Source of the DNA: Megaustenia siamemsis
Taxonomy: Eukaryota; Mollusca; Gastropoda; Stylommatophora; Ariophantidae
Reading direction: 5' to 3'
Assembly (NCBI GenBank): GCA_032433765.1
Contig: JAVIAB010000024.1
Span: 17,305,648 to 17,369,647 of the forward strand
DNA length: 64,000 nucleotides
Shown: positions 1 through 10,614 of the stretch, piece after piece
Position numbering within the stretch: position 1 is the first letter of the stretch
Layout: every line of letters starts with the position of its first letter
Program-made: the position numbers and the translations under genes
The notes under the pieces: generated by a model
The model's database searches: none
Told to the model about the DNA's origin: nothing
What the model saw: only the letters and a program-made list of their open reading frames with translations

Positions 1-980
1 TTGCAATAATTTCGATTTCTATACAATTTTGACCGAGCCAGTCTTATTTTGCCCTTTCTGCAACATTGTGTGTATTTCATTATCTATTTTGTTGTATTGG
101 GCAGTGTTCTTCGCTTGTCTTTTTATGGTGTCAGTTACTCAGTTCTGTTCTTTTCTTGAGAAAGATGTCGCATGTTTCTCGTATGCTTTTCTTTATGCAT
201 TGCCATTGGTTGTAACTTTTTCACCATGACTTTATCTACTGTACTGATCAATCCCTTCTTCTAGCAGCTTCTCATATGTCTAGTGGTATTGTTGATGAAT
301 TAGTCTTTTGTTTGTTTCTCTGGTTTGCCTTTCAATTTAATCATTACAGGATTGTGAACTGAGTTAATATCTGTCCCTGGATACGTGTGTTTTGGCTTTC
401 TTGACGCTGTTAGGTAACCTATCTTTTATCATTATGTAGTCTTATACATCGTCTTGTCTCCATGGCTTTTCTATGTGAATACTTTCCTTTTCTCTTGATC
501 AAAGTAAGTTTTACATTTCATCAGCCTGTTTGCTTCACAAAATTGCATTAATCTTTCTTCTGTCATTTCTTTTTCCTAAACCATGATTTCCTATTATGGT
601 GTTATATCTACATTTTCCTACTTTAGCGTCATGTCACCCATTAAAATCAAGATGTCCGAGGATTTCACTTACTTCATAACTTTATTTAGATCTTCATAGT
701 ATGCTTCTATTTGTTCATCAGTATAGCCTTGAGTATGTGCGTATATCTGTATTATTGCTATGTGGAATGGTTATGCTTCCATTTGAGTAGACATTGTATG
801 TCCAGTGGGTACTTATATATTTTTGTAACTCTCTTTATATTAGTATTCCTACACTATTTTGATGTTCTCTTGTGTTGCCTGGATATATAAATGCATATTT
901 TTCGTCCTGTATGTATCCACATTCTTCCACCTTGTCTCTGATATGTCTAAAATAGCTATGTTTAATCATATTAGTGGCGT
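1..980 (-). pseudogene. decayed RTE-type LINE endonuclease region
   Basis: Read on the minus strand, this stretch keeps scattered APE-endonuclease motifs of RTE-like non-LTR retrotransposons. Near 590-660 there is a DILILMGD-like block that normally carries the catalytic Asp of the GDFNAKVG motif. It is followed by a GNHGLGKRN-like segment, an RLMQFCEANRLM-like segment, a TYFDQEKRKVFT-like segment and a YPGTDINSVHN-like segment matching the end of the domain. Stops and frame changes interrupt it throughout, so it is not functional. The window starts inside the element, so the downstream RT half lies off the left edge or is lost. No host gene is suggested. Confidence 0.7.
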
Positions 981-1371
981 ATTCTCTATGTTGCCGCAGC
1001 TACCGCCGGTTGCCTTGAACATATGAACGAATTACAAAAGGAAATGATAATTTATATTTTTTAAATAATTATATTACACATTTTCGAATATTCTATTACA
1101 CATTTCGTAGGCCAATATGATTTATTTGCTTTGGTTTGCATTTATTAAAGCAAGGTTTCCCTCTGGCTACTATAACGACAAAGTCATCGAGACATTTTCG
1201 TCCCAAAAAAGACGGATAGAATTTACATATAAATAAGTAAATAATTTAAAATGTAGTGATGTCATTAGCAAATATAACTTCATGTTAGCCTACTGAATAT
1301 AATGTATGTGTTTATTTATTATATCAGCGGTAGCCCAGATCCAACCAAAACCAGTATACGCCACTGAATCG

Positions 1372-1375
<4 letters not shown>
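981..1375. other. unassigned AT-rich sequence
   Basis: I see no ORF, RNA gene or repeat relationship to the rest of the window here. It lies between the LINE remnant and a TA/GA microsatellite. Confidence 0.5.
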
Positions 1376-1449
<74 letters not shown>

Positions 1450-1479
1450 AGAGAAAGAAAGAGAGAGAGAGAGAGAAAT
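1376..1479. repeat. (TA)n followed by (GA)n microsatellite
   Basis: A pure TA tract of about 50 bp passes directly into a GA tract broken by a few A insertions. It ends just before the head of a SINE-A copy. Confidence 0.95.
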
Positions 1480-1482
1480 TCA

Positions 1483-1750
1483 GGAGCTGCGGTAGTTCAG
1501 TAGTTAGTGAATTTGATTTCTAAGGGCATGAGGTCGGGTTCGATCCTGATCGACGGCTTCCAGGTACACCCAGCCTTAATGAAACAGGTACCCAGATTAT
1601 TATGAGAAAGAAACACCGCACTGATGTACGGTAACATCCACCAGATATCCAAAAATAATGTGACGAAGGTCTAAAAATAATGTGAACACCAACCCCATAT
1701 CCCCTAAGCGTGACTACGTGGATTGACGGGGCACTATCTTCCTATTTTAT
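1483..1750 (+). mobile_element. SINE-A, diverged copy
   Basis: This is a tRNA-derived SINE related to better copies at 10192, 12763 and 44103. The 5' head has an A-box-like TAGTTCAGTAG and a B box GGTTCGATCC. The body keeps the 'acaccca(g)cctt' and 'gacgaaggtct' landmarks and ends near the 'gtggattgacgggg' tail. It is clearly older than the other copies, with many substitutions and an internal rearrangement. Confidence 0.8.
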
Positions 1751-2289
1751 TTCAATATTAGTAATCCACTCGGAGGCATGACATCAGTTCTGGACCTTCC
1801 AAGGCTTAGACCGGAGAGTCAGTCCAATAACTGTCCCCATCAACTGTGTCTGAAGCCAACTGCTTCAGCAGTTTCTTATTTTGTCAGGAAAGTCAAAACA
1901 ATGACCAGGAATATCAAAGGATGATAACATTAAGGTCAAAGGTTACAGAGCCAGGTCGGCTCTGTAGAATTAGTTAGTTCCACTCCGGCCGAAGACAGAA
2001 CAGAAACCATAACTCTCCATGTTTGACGACACATTGATAGGTTTTGTAGATCCGTTTTTTTTTCTTATGCTCAGAATTGAACCCTCTCTTTTCACTGTTC
2101 TTCTAAGAGTCTCTTTTGGCATTCTTTATTTCCTTTTGACACCCGGTGTCCACATGAAGGAGGGCACTGGAATTTTCCTTCGTCCATTTTGAGCACAGAA
2201 CTTCCAGAATCTTCTTCGTATATAATTTGATATATATTCTCATTTGTTTGTTTGCGCACGCCAACGTTAGCTCTGGTGAAGTCCCGAGG
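1751..2289. other. unassigned sequence
   Basis: No recognisable gene. Short open frames here show no domain or codon pattern I can support. Confidence 0.5.
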
Positions 2290-2690
2290 AAGTGAACTTT
2301 GTAAGAATGTCTTCGTCATACAGATATCTTCCGACTTCAGAGACACTCATTTTTTTGTTATCGTCGAGAGGTTTGACATTCTCGGTAGATTTTTTTCCCT
2401 ATCAATTTTGCTGGAGATATGGCCATTTGTGGTTAACATATTTTTCGATTTCCAACTGTCAAGAGTTTTTTTTAAACATGTACAGAATGCTCACGGGACC
2501 TCCTGAGAAACCGTTATCTGAGAGGGCTTGACATCAAATCTCACTACCCAGAAACCAGGAGATGAGGATAAAACCAGGAAGAAACTACGGGGTTCAATTT
2601 TTTTTTTTAATTCCCACAGCCTCTGGTGGAATTCTAAACCGGGACATTCTTGTCCAGAGGTAAACATGTTACCTCTAGTTCACCCACCCC
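2290..2690 (-). mobile_element. SINE-B, diverged copy
   Basis: On the minus strand this shows a tRNA-like head (near 2690-2630, with a 'cccggtttagaattcc' B-box remnant), then the 'gagagggcttgacatc' segment shared with 42240 and 6810. Next comes the core related to GAGTACCTCCGAAG, followed by 'atatctgtatgacg'. Shared order and orientation with the copies at 6640 and 42029 supports one family. Confidence 0.65.
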
Positions 2691-2858
2691 TCTATCCTCA
2701 GTGTTATTAGAGTGTAAATAACGTATAATACATGCATTAAATAGATATCAAACTGTATAAAATATAAATAAAATAAACAGCAAGTAACATAGGTTGTTAT
2801 GTTACACAGGAACACGAAACTAACACTGAAGACCAAACTCTTAATATATTAAACTTGT

Positions 2859-3490
2859 GTGCTTAGCACACTATTATATGCATCTGAAACCTGGACAACA
2901 TACTCAAATTACGAAAAAAGACTAAATGCCTTCCACATGCGATGTCTCCTCAGAATAATGCACATCAAATGGCAGGACAAAATAACCAACTTAACTGTCC
3001 TACAACGTGCTAAGACCCCAACAATCATGTCGATGCTCAGATGTCGAAGACTAAGATGGCTTGGGAACGTCCAGCGAATGGAAGAGAAACGCATCCCCAA
3101 GCAAATACTACATGGCGAACTAATACACGGAAAAAGACAAATCGGCAGACCTAAACTACGATACAGAGATATCTGCAAATCATCTCTGAATGACTTCTCC
3201 CTCTGTAAAAATGACTGGGAACATCTGGCAAGTCATCGCACATCATGAAGAGCATGTATAAGGAATGGTATAACATCATTTGAGACTGTGCTATGGCAAA
3301 ACTTAGAAGAGAAAAGAATCACAAAAAATTATGGAAAACCCTGTGGATCAGGGGGCCTGACTTGTTCATTCTGTGGTCATGTGTGTTTGTCAAACATTGA
3401 TAGAATTAGCCAGGAGAGAAGCTGTTCGACAAAAACAAAACCTAAAAAAAAATACACAATAGCCTCCACTAGACCGTCTGACTATTAATT
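2859..3490 (+). pseudogene. 5'-truncated LINE, RT C-terminal region
   Basis: An open stretch (2859-3248) carries the C-terminal signature of non-LTR RT proteins: LLYASETWT, RLNAFHMRCLLRI, WQDKITN, RRLRWLGNVQRM and GRPKLRY. After stop codons, the same frame at about 3288-3430 keeps a zinc-finger-like tail CSFCGHVCLSNIDRISQERSC, typical of the extreme C-terminus of such polyproteins. The RT core and endonuclease are absent, so this is a 5'-truncated dead copy. The family differs from the four other LINE tail families in the window. Confidence 0.82.
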
Positions 3491-3677
3491 CCTGAGTTAA
3501 ATCTCTTTCTCTCTCTGTCTGCACATATGTGCACGCTCATGTGTGCATTTTCTCTCGGTGTTAACTTTTACACTTGTGTATCACTAAAGAGACACAGTTG
3601 GGGCAGAACTCGAGGCAGACTCAAAGTAAAGTGGAATGACAGCATCAAGAGAGCACAACAGCATCACATGACAAGGC

Positions 3678-3868
3678 TTCCAGAGTTTTGAGTGAATCAA
3701 TTCAGAAGAAGAGGTATGTTTACAGCACTCGGAAAAAATGACAAATAATCAACAACAGAAAAAAATATGGACCACAGCAGGATAGAACCCGTACTCGGTG
3801 GCACAGCGCCTTGCCACGAAAAGCCAAACGCTAGGGAGCACTGCTACTCAGCTAACTAAAAAATTTGC
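3678..3868 (-). mobile_element. SINE-C, minus copy
   Basis: On the minus strand the head reads TAGCTGAGTAGC (A-box-like), and 'gggttctatcc' (B box) follows at usual tRNA spacing. A tail follows with 'gtcatttttt' and 'gtaaacatacctcttc'. It faces the plus copy at 3869, so the two tails form an inverted repeat. Confidence 0.75.
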
Positions 3869-4035
3869 GATGAAATAGAGCCACCGAGAACGAGTTCGAT
3901 CCTGCTGTGGTCTATATTTATTCTGTTGTTGATTATTTGTCATTTTTTCCAAGTGCTGTAAACATACCTCTTCCTCTGAATTGATTCACTTATTATCGCC
4001 TCGGAAGTTTCCCCTCTATAATAATATTCATTTAT
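3869..4035 (+). mobile_element. SINE-C, plus copy
   Basis: From 'gagttcgatcctgctgtgg' onward it mirrors the adjacent minus copy. It extends through 'tcgcctcggaagtttccc' into a TATTATT-rich tail. The A-box half is shortened. The same tail landmarks recur at 43150 and 44862. Confidence 0.72.
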
Positions 4036-4184
4036 TATTATTTGTTTCCAGAGTTTTTACCTGCATCATCATCCAAAGCGGAATAAGAGGAAGTAAAAAG
4101 AAGAGAAGAAGCGTCAACATCGTTTAGGTATTAATGTTTGTCTAGCAGAAGAATGTTGAGAATACCATGGACAGCGGGGTAATG

Positions 4185-4485
4185 GTTGGTCTCGAGGCAA
4201 GACGCCGGCCTCAGACAGAGATGTTGTAGGTGTTCAAATTCTGGCTGCATCAGTTGTGATTTCTCTCTGCGGCAACCACCCCTGCTCTCAGCAGCAAGGC
4301 TCGGCTTGAAAAATGTCAATTACTCATGGACGGAAAAAATATGAGTACCTCCGAAGTCGGAGTTATCTGCCTGTACGGCGATGGACCCCTGTGTGCACGG
4401 CTGCCAGGGAAAAAACGGATTAACACGCAAAATTCAGCTCCTAGTCTCTAAGGACTTCGTCAGAGATAAAAGTTGGCGAACGCTC
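4185..4485 (+). mobile_element. SINE-B, well preserved copy
   Basis: A tRNA-like head (GGTTGGTCTCGAGGCAAGACG; B-box-like GTGTTCAAATTC) is followed by a conserved core TGAGTACCTCCGAAGTCGG plus AGTTATCTGCCTGTACGG. The core contains a 6-bp hairpin stem CTCCGA/TCGGAG. The tail 'ctcctagtctctaaggactt' ends at 'gttggcgaacg'. The copy at 47215 (minus) aligns over the whole length, which defines a family of about 300 bp. It is directly followed by an RTE fragment. Confidence 0.8.
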
Positions 4486-4820
4486 AAAAAAAAAAACCAT
4501 GGACAGCTAAGAAGAGTAATAAAAAATTTTCCGAATGAGACCAAAGCAAAAAGAGAGCTAATATCCAATATTAGGAAGAAACAATCATAATTTTTGGCCA
4601 TGTAGTGAGAAGGGAACAGCTGGAATATGTTGGAATATATCAAAACAACTGGGAAAATTGAGGGACGAAGAGATAGAGGGAAGAAAGGAGAAAAGATACC
4701 AGAGAGCTTAAGAAAATGGCATGACAGAAGGTCACCAACAGAAATGATAAATAACTGTCGAGATCGAAAGTTGTGGAGAGACATGATCACCTACGCCAGG
4801 AGGCACGGTACTTGATGATG
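4486..4820 (+). pseudogene. RTE-type LINE 3' end (family R2)
   Basis: C-terminal RT coding remnants include KAKRELISNIRKKQS, FGHVVRREQLEY (frameshifted), KTTGKIEGRRDRG and DRKLWRDMITYARRHGT, followed by a stop and 'gatgatg', the short-repeat 3' tail typical of this family. It matches the copies at 40104 and 50928. The 5' part is missing and the reading frame is broken near 4590. Confidence 0.85.
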
Positions 4821-5577
4821 TGTCTAGCCTCGGACATTCTCATATTTATTCTTTTTCAGGTGACGTAAATGAACATAACCAGTCCTGGCGTTGAAAATCA
4901 TTGGCGGGACAAAGAAGAAATGACAGCCAGCGCCGCTAGAGCGGAATGAATACAGAAATTCACCGAACAACAATTAACACAAAAATGCCGTTACCTTAGC
5001 CACAAACAATCACCCACATTTCGGCTTGGAGCTCTCGTCATGTGGGTGTGTGGGGAGTGGTTACCCTGCCTACCGCACACACAATGAAGGAGGGTACTGG
5101 GTGCAATAGGAGGACGGGGTTTTTTATTTTCCAGGGAAGGCAGTTACCCGTTTATTGTTGTTACTCCTGACCTTGGTCGACACAAGAAACCCTCACTCCG
5201 AGGAGGGAGGAGAAAAATGGAGGGAGGAGAGTAACGTGTCCAGGAGTTTGGAGGATACTGGGAAACTGAATAGTTTCATAAAAGATATTTGATTTGGTTG
5301 AACGGAGAAGGATTGGGAGACAGGAGGTGAGGAGGCTTAGGAAAAAAAACCATTGAAGTTTATGAGGGAGAGTGTTGGGGAATATATGTGTACAGGAGGG
5401 TCGGGGCGTGGGAGAATGGATAATGAAGGGGAGTATGACGAAAGGTAACGTAATTTGAAAATGTGTAAAAGAATGAAATGATTGGAATATATAGTAGTTA
5501 TAGCAGCGGGTCGAGAGAGAGAGTAGAGTCGTACGCGAGAGGGGAGATATTTTTTTTAAGAGAGAGATATGATAGAA
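4821..5577. other. unassigned, purine-rich toward the right
   Basis: No gene recognised. A long minus-strand open frame (5161-5871) is created by the absence of stops in pyrimidine-rich sequence and is not accepted as coding. Confidence 0.5.
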
Positions 5578-5756
5578 TGACAAGAGAGAGAGAGAGAGAG
5601 AGAGAGAAGGAAAGATAGATGAGAGAATAGTATGTGAGAGGTCAAGAAGGTATGTAAAGTGGCAGTGAATGGGAGAGATAGAAGAATAGTGTGTTTGAGA
5701 GGAGGAAAGAAAGTGTGGAAGAGGGGTAGAATGATGTGTTTGTGTGTGTGTGTGTG

Positions 5757-5800
<44 letters not shown>
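5578..5800. repeat. (GA)n and (GT)n microsatellites
   Basis: Pure GA tracts at about 5580-5608 and 5759-5798 and a GT tract at about 5738-5757 lie in generally purine-rich DNA. Confidence 0.9.
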
Positions 5801-5801
<1 letters not shown>

Positions 5802-5924
5802 ACACGCAATAAAGAGAAAAGATTGGAAACTGGCGTACGAGAAAATGAATGAGAGCGAAGTAAATAATCAAGTGTGATAGAGGAAGGAGTAAGGTGAGGT
5901 GAATAGGTAATGTGTATGAGAGGA

Positions 5925-6488
5925 GAGGTAGCAGAGAGGGAATTAGTGTGAGAGAAGAGACAGTAGTGAGATGAGGATAGTCTATAGGAGGAGAGGTAGC
6001 AGAGAGGACAATAGTGTGAGAGAAGAGACAGTAGTGAGATGAGGATAGTCTATAGGAGGAGAGGTAGCAGAGAGGACAATAGTGTGAGAGAAGAGACAGT
6101 AGTGAGATGAGGATAGTCTATAGGAGGAGAGGTAGCAGAGAGGACAATAGTGTGAGAGAAGAGACAGTAGTGAGATGAGGATAGTCTATAGGAGGAGAGG
6201 TAGCAGAGAGGATAATAGTGTGAGAGAAGAGACAGTAGTGAGATGAGGATAGTCTATAGGAGGAGAGGTAGCAGAGAGGACAATAGTGTGAGAGAAGAGA
6301 CAGTAGTGAGATGAGGATAGTCTATAGGAGGAGAGGTAGAAGAGAGGATAATAGTGTGAGAGAAGAGACAGTAGTGAGATGAGGATAGTCTATAGGAGGA
6401 GAGGTAGCAGAGAGGACAATAGTGTGAGAGAAGAGACAGTAGTGAGATGAGGATAGTCTATAGGAGGAGAGGTAGCAGAGAGGACAAT
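5925..6488. repeat. 68-bp tandem array, about 8 copies
   Basis: The landmark TCTATAGGAGGAGAGG recurs every 68 bp (for example at 5981, 6049 and 6117). Copies differ by only a few substitutions, so homogenisation is recent. No function is evident. Confidence 0.95.
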
Positions 6489-6639
6489 CAAAATAAGAAA
6501 AAAAATGTGTGGAAGTTGATCCTTTCGTGACATATAAGAAAATGAAAGATCTTCTTAGCCTTCACCCGCACAGTGGACGTGATTGCGTTGTGTCGCTAGC
6601 CTTCACCCGTACAGTGAACGTGATTGCGTTGTGTCGCTT

Positions 6640-6995
6640 GTTTGCGGCTTGTTGTGACACATTTGTCTTTACGACAGACAGATTTCCAATTTCCCCCTTT
6701 TTTTTTTGCCAGCGCACCGGTAATTTTGGCTTAAATTTTATGTCCGACTTCAAACTGCCTTTAGCGTGTGCAGAGTTTTCTTTGGTTCTCCTGTTTTCCG
6801 CCGCTATCTAAGAGGGCTAGATATCGGATCTCACAACACAGTAATCAGGATGGGTAAAGCCAGGAAGAGACTACGTATTCGAAAACAAAAATTCCCACCG
6901 TCGGAATTTCAACCAGGGGCATTCCTGTAAAAAGGCCGACTTCTTGCCTCTACTCTAGACCACTAAGTCCCTTAAGTAAATGATCTAACCACTAA
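6640..6995 (-). mobile_element. SINE-B, diverged copy
   Basis: It shares with 2290 and 42029 the 'gagggctagatatcggatct' region, a 'ggaatttcaaccaggggcat' B-box region and a tRNA-like head near 6950-6990. It sits directly against the (ATC)n tail of an RTE fragment at 7004. Confidence 0.6.
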
Positions 6996-7003
6996 CTGTT
7001 GAC

Positions 7004-7335
7004 TCATCATCATCATCATCATCTGCCATACCGGTTGGCGTAGGCGATCATGTCATTCCATGACTTTCTATCTACAGTGCATTGTATCAGTTCTGATGTT
7101 GACTGTTTTCCATGCCATGACACCAAGCTATCCAGTATTTTCTCTCTTTGTCGTCCGCGATCTCTCTTTCCTTTTATTTTGCCAGTTGTAACCAAGTATT
7201 CCAACTTTCCTCTTCTCATGTTGTGCCCGAAAAATGTTGATTGTTTCTTTCTGATGTTTTTAAGGAGCTCCCTTTTTGTGTTGGCCTCTTTGAGAATTTC
7301 CTCATTGGTCTTTTTAGCTGTCTAGTCAGCTTTCA
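7004..7335 (-). pseudogene. RTE-type LINE 3' end (family R1)
   Basis: Minus-strand remnants read RRGKLEYLVTTGKIKGKRD, REKILDSLVSWHGKQST and SWNDMIAYANRYGR. They are followed by (ATG)n, which appears as TCATCATCATC at 7004 on the plus strand. This is the C-terminal tip of an RTE-like polyprotein with a short-repeat 3' tail. It is 5'-truncated and lacks RT core motifs. Close relatives lie at 10615, 39607, 47529 and 49246. Confidence 0.88.
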
Positions 7336-7545
7336 ACATTGACTCAGCTATGATAATTGTAGATGATGTCTGTTCTAAGATTAAAGGTTTCAAAACTTGG
7401 CGATTTCCTTTATGTAGTAAATTGTACACGCCCCCCCCCAACCCCTTTTTTCCTCGTAAAAAAAGTGTTCTTAATATATATATATAAAAAAGGTTACAAA
7501 ATGGAGCTATACATTCTTACAGTGAACAGACATGTATTAAGAAAG

Positions 7546-8270
7546 TACCACGTACAAGTTATATTTTTGAACAGAGGAAACTAGAAAGTACTAGAGAACA
7601 ACCACGTACAAGTTATATTTTTGAACAGAGGAAACTAGAAAGTACTAGAGAACAACCACGTACAAGTTATATTTTTGAACAGAGGAAACTAGAAAGTACT
7701 AGAGAACAACCACGTACAAGTTATATTTTTGAACAGAGGAAACTAGAAAGTACTAGAGAACAACCACGTACGAGTTATATTTCTGAACAGAGGAAACTAG
7801 AAAGTACTAGAGAACAACCACGTACAAGTTATATTTCTAAACAGAGGAAGCTAGAAAGTACTAGAGAACAACCACGTACAAGCTATATTTCTAAACAGAT
7901 GAAACTAGAAAGTACTAGAGAACAACCACGTACAAGTTATATTTTTGAACAGAGGAAACTAGAAAGTACTAGAGAACAACCACGTACGAGTTATATTTCT
8001 GAACAGAGGAAACTAGAAAGTACTAGAGAACAACCACGTACAAGTTATATTTCTAAACAGAGGAAACTAGAAAGTACTAGAGAACAACCACGTACAAGCT
8101 ATATTTCTAAACAGAGGAAACTAGAAAGTACTAGAGAACAACCACGTACAAGTTATATTTCTAAACAGAGGAAACTAGAAAGTAATAGAGAACAACCACG
8201 TATAAATTATATTTCTAAACAGAGGAAACTAGAAAGTACTAGAGAACAACCACGTAAAAAAAGGCTTATA
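7546..8270. repeat. 54-bp tandem array, about 13 copies
   Basis: CTAGAAAGTACTAGAGAACA recurs every 54 bp. Because 54 is a multiple of 3, one frame stays open and would encode the 18-residue repeat KLESTREQPRTSYISKQR. There is no convincing start, signal or flanking coding sequence, so I treat it as a satellite. Confidence 0.93.
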
Positions 8271-8467
8271 TTTCTGAAAAAAAGGTAAACAAGAAAGTAC
8301 TAGTGCAGAATCACGTATAAGTTATCTTTTCTGAACAAAACTAGAAAGACAACAAAGACATTTAGTGACAAAATCTAAATTTCCTACCCTGGACTAGTAC
8401 AGAAGAATTCTCCAAATATTTCTGATTGACAGAGTCCAAGAAAAGGTATCTTCTGAGAACAGACAAT

Positions 8468-8906
8468 AAATATAAAATGTCTAGAGAATTTAATGAAGAA
8501 AGAAACGCTCATATATCAAACACAATCAACACACAGCCTTAATAGCCTCTGACTGGCTCTACATAACATTTAAGAACTCTCTTTCTTGTTTCCATTGTCA
8601 AAAATAGATTGCATAGTATCTTCCTCATTTTTTAGAAAGCTGTTTTAGCCTGTGCCATTCTGCATCTCACCTCTTTTGTACATCTTCCGTCTGAGGTTAA
8701 CAAAGTTCCCAAATATTTAAATTCATTTACCTGTTTTAATATTGTACCACTTGTCTTTATTTTGCACTGAGGTGATGTCTTTTTCTTTGTTGTTACCATT
8801 ACCTCTGTCTTTTTGCTATTAAGGCTGTGTGTTGATTGTGTTTGATATGTGAGCGTGTCTTTCTTAATTAAATTATCTAGACATTTTATATTTATCAAAC
8901 ACAATA
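8468..8906 (-). pseudogene. RTE-type RT fragment (family R2) with inverted end
   Basis: The minus strand from 8906 encodes THSLNSKKTEVMVTTKKK, FKYLGTLLTSDGRC and MAQAKTAF, the conserved block after the RT thumb in RTE proteins. About 75 bp of its 5' part (8815-8893) reappears in reverse complement at 8468-8545, which gives a foldback end. The rest of the element is absent. Confidence 0.8.
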
Positions 8907-9024
8907 ATGGCGCTGAATTAACAAGAATGGGGGATATAAGAAGAATGAAAGAACATTTTCATTTGGTGATATATGAATATTGCGTTAGAAAACATATTTA
9001 GAATACAACTTCGGTACGATATCT

Positions 9025-9183
9025 GTAGATAATGTGGTCGGTATTACGCCAGTGCTGTCATTCTTTCCCTGAAAAGAAAATCCGGTACCCATTTAAAGCT
9101 GTGTGAACTTGGAAGCTGGTGATTAGGGCTTAAACCCGATCTCATGTTCTTAGTAGTTCAGTGCACTGAGCTACCGCGACTGC
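9025..9183 (-). mobile_element. SINE-A, 3'-truncated copy
   Basis: On the minus strand it has the SINE-A head (GTAGCTCAGTGCACTGA, a B-box remnant 'ggtttaagcc'), the 'gggtaccggatttt' junction and 'gtaataccgaccacatt'. It stops before the tail hairpin. Confidence 0.75.
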
Positions 9184-10178
9184 ACAGGGAAGGCATAGTT
9201 TATGGGAAGCGGGGAAGGAGAGGCCTTGAGAACGATGGAACGAAGACATGAAGGATTTCCTACAGACAACACCCAGCGAGGCAGTAAGCGCAGCTTTGAC
9301 AACGATGACGTTCAGACTGGCAGTTATGGTTACTATGGTTATGGTTATTCGAAGGCCCCGGTATCACTGCAAACGAATGGAAATACACAACTGCTCAACT
9401 GCCCGTGCCAGTGGAATCATCCGAATTAATATCTCATCGAATATCCAAACAAAGAAAGGCAGTTAGAGTCCCCATCGTAGCAAACACAGCACACGTCAAA
9501 AGACATAAGGCGTATTATAGCACCGACAGCGAACGCGTTTGAACTCTCCTTCGTCATACAATACCATCATTCATAGTAAGCAATCTGAATATAGAAACAC
9601 CATCCGGAAGAAACACACAGCTCACGGTGTGCACAGAGCACTACTCAGTAGACCGTCTTTTAAACGGGTCCTCTTCTCAACAGCATACTTGATGATAAGG
9701 GAGATTGTCCGCCCAGAGAATATGCTCCTGCATGTTTTTGACTGCGTTCTTCATTGTTTCCTCACCGGCTATTTTCTTCACCAAACTCAGCATTCCCACG
9801 GTGTGAACATTTCTGTTTGAGCTGACAGGTATGACAGTATCATCTAGATCTCAACATTTCCATCTGGCTCAGTTAGTCAGCTGCCACTGCTTTTCTTGTC
9901 AGAAATTTCGTCATATAATTTAGCTTTCTTTATCATTCAGAAAAAGGAGACTCGATCTTCCGATATTTCCTGATGCTATTCAAAAAGTTAATGAGGTTGA
10001 CATTTTACAGCATCTCAGATTTGACAAAGAAACACTGCAATCTTCAATTAATGTGAAAATAAATGGCATTCATCATGCCTCCAAATTTACTTATTAAAAT
10101 CAGCTGGTCAAGTTATGTGCTATTGGGTGCATACAACCACTGTCTTAATTTAAAACTATACAAGAATTATGTCATGCT
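9184..10178. other. unassigned sequence
   Basis: Several short frames are open, for example a minus-strand stretch near 9690-9790 that could read HTVGMLSLVKKIAGEETM. I recognise no family, and no splice-like context supports a gene. Confidence 0.4.
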
Positions 10179-10191
10179 ACATAGAACCAAT

Positions 10192-10444
10192 GAGCCGAGG
10201 TAGCTCAGTGGTTAGTGAACTGGACTACAAAGGACAAGAGGTAGGGTTCGAGCCAAACCGACGCGTTCACCCAGCCTTAAATGGATACCAGATTTTTTTT
10301 CTGGGAAAGTAAAGCAGCACAGGCGTAATACCGACCACATTACCCCAAAAATCATGTGCTGAAGGTCTGTAAAATATAGGGTCACTAACACCATATTTCC
10401 CTATACGTCACTTGGCGTGACGGGGGTACTTTACTTTTTCTTTT
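10192..10444 (+). mobile_element. SINE-A with 13-bp target-site duplication
   Basis: A box TAGCTCAGTGG and a B-box-like GGTTCGAGCC form the internal Pol III promoter. The body runs through 'taataccgaccacatt' to the tail hairpin near 10410-10425, then 'ggggtactttacttttt'. The copy is flanked by ACATAGAACCAAT (10179-10191) and ACATAGAGCCAAT (10445-10457), a target-site duplication with one mismatch that indicates LINE-type insertion. Confidence 0.92.
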
Positions 10445-10614
10445 ACATAGAGCCAATATTGCTTGATTAATGTGAATCTTGCATAGTACTTTCATTGTGC
10501 ACTCCGTTACCTCCCAGGGAACAAGCTTGTGGTTCTTGTCATAATGTCTGTTGGTTTAAACATCGTTAAGCTGTCATCTTCTAAGTCTCACTATTCTCAT
10601 TTTTCAAGGACATT

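Noticed and set aside
7546..8270. A CRISPR array, considered because of regularly spaced repeats
   Set aside because: Units are fully contiguous with no variable spacers and the context is eukaryotic.
9202..9429. A Gly/Tyr-rich small protein
   Set aside because: Only 75 codons, two overlapping frames are equally open, and no conserved features were recognised.
9640..9830. A possible exon or transposase piece on the minus strand
   Set aside because: The short reading HTVGMLSLVKKIAGEETM has no recognised family and the frame is broken on both sides.
10192..10444. A genuine tRNA gene, suggested by perfect A and B boxes
   Set aside because: The boxes belong to the SINE-A head; the sequence continues into the SINE body, occurs in many dispersed copies and shows target-site duplications.
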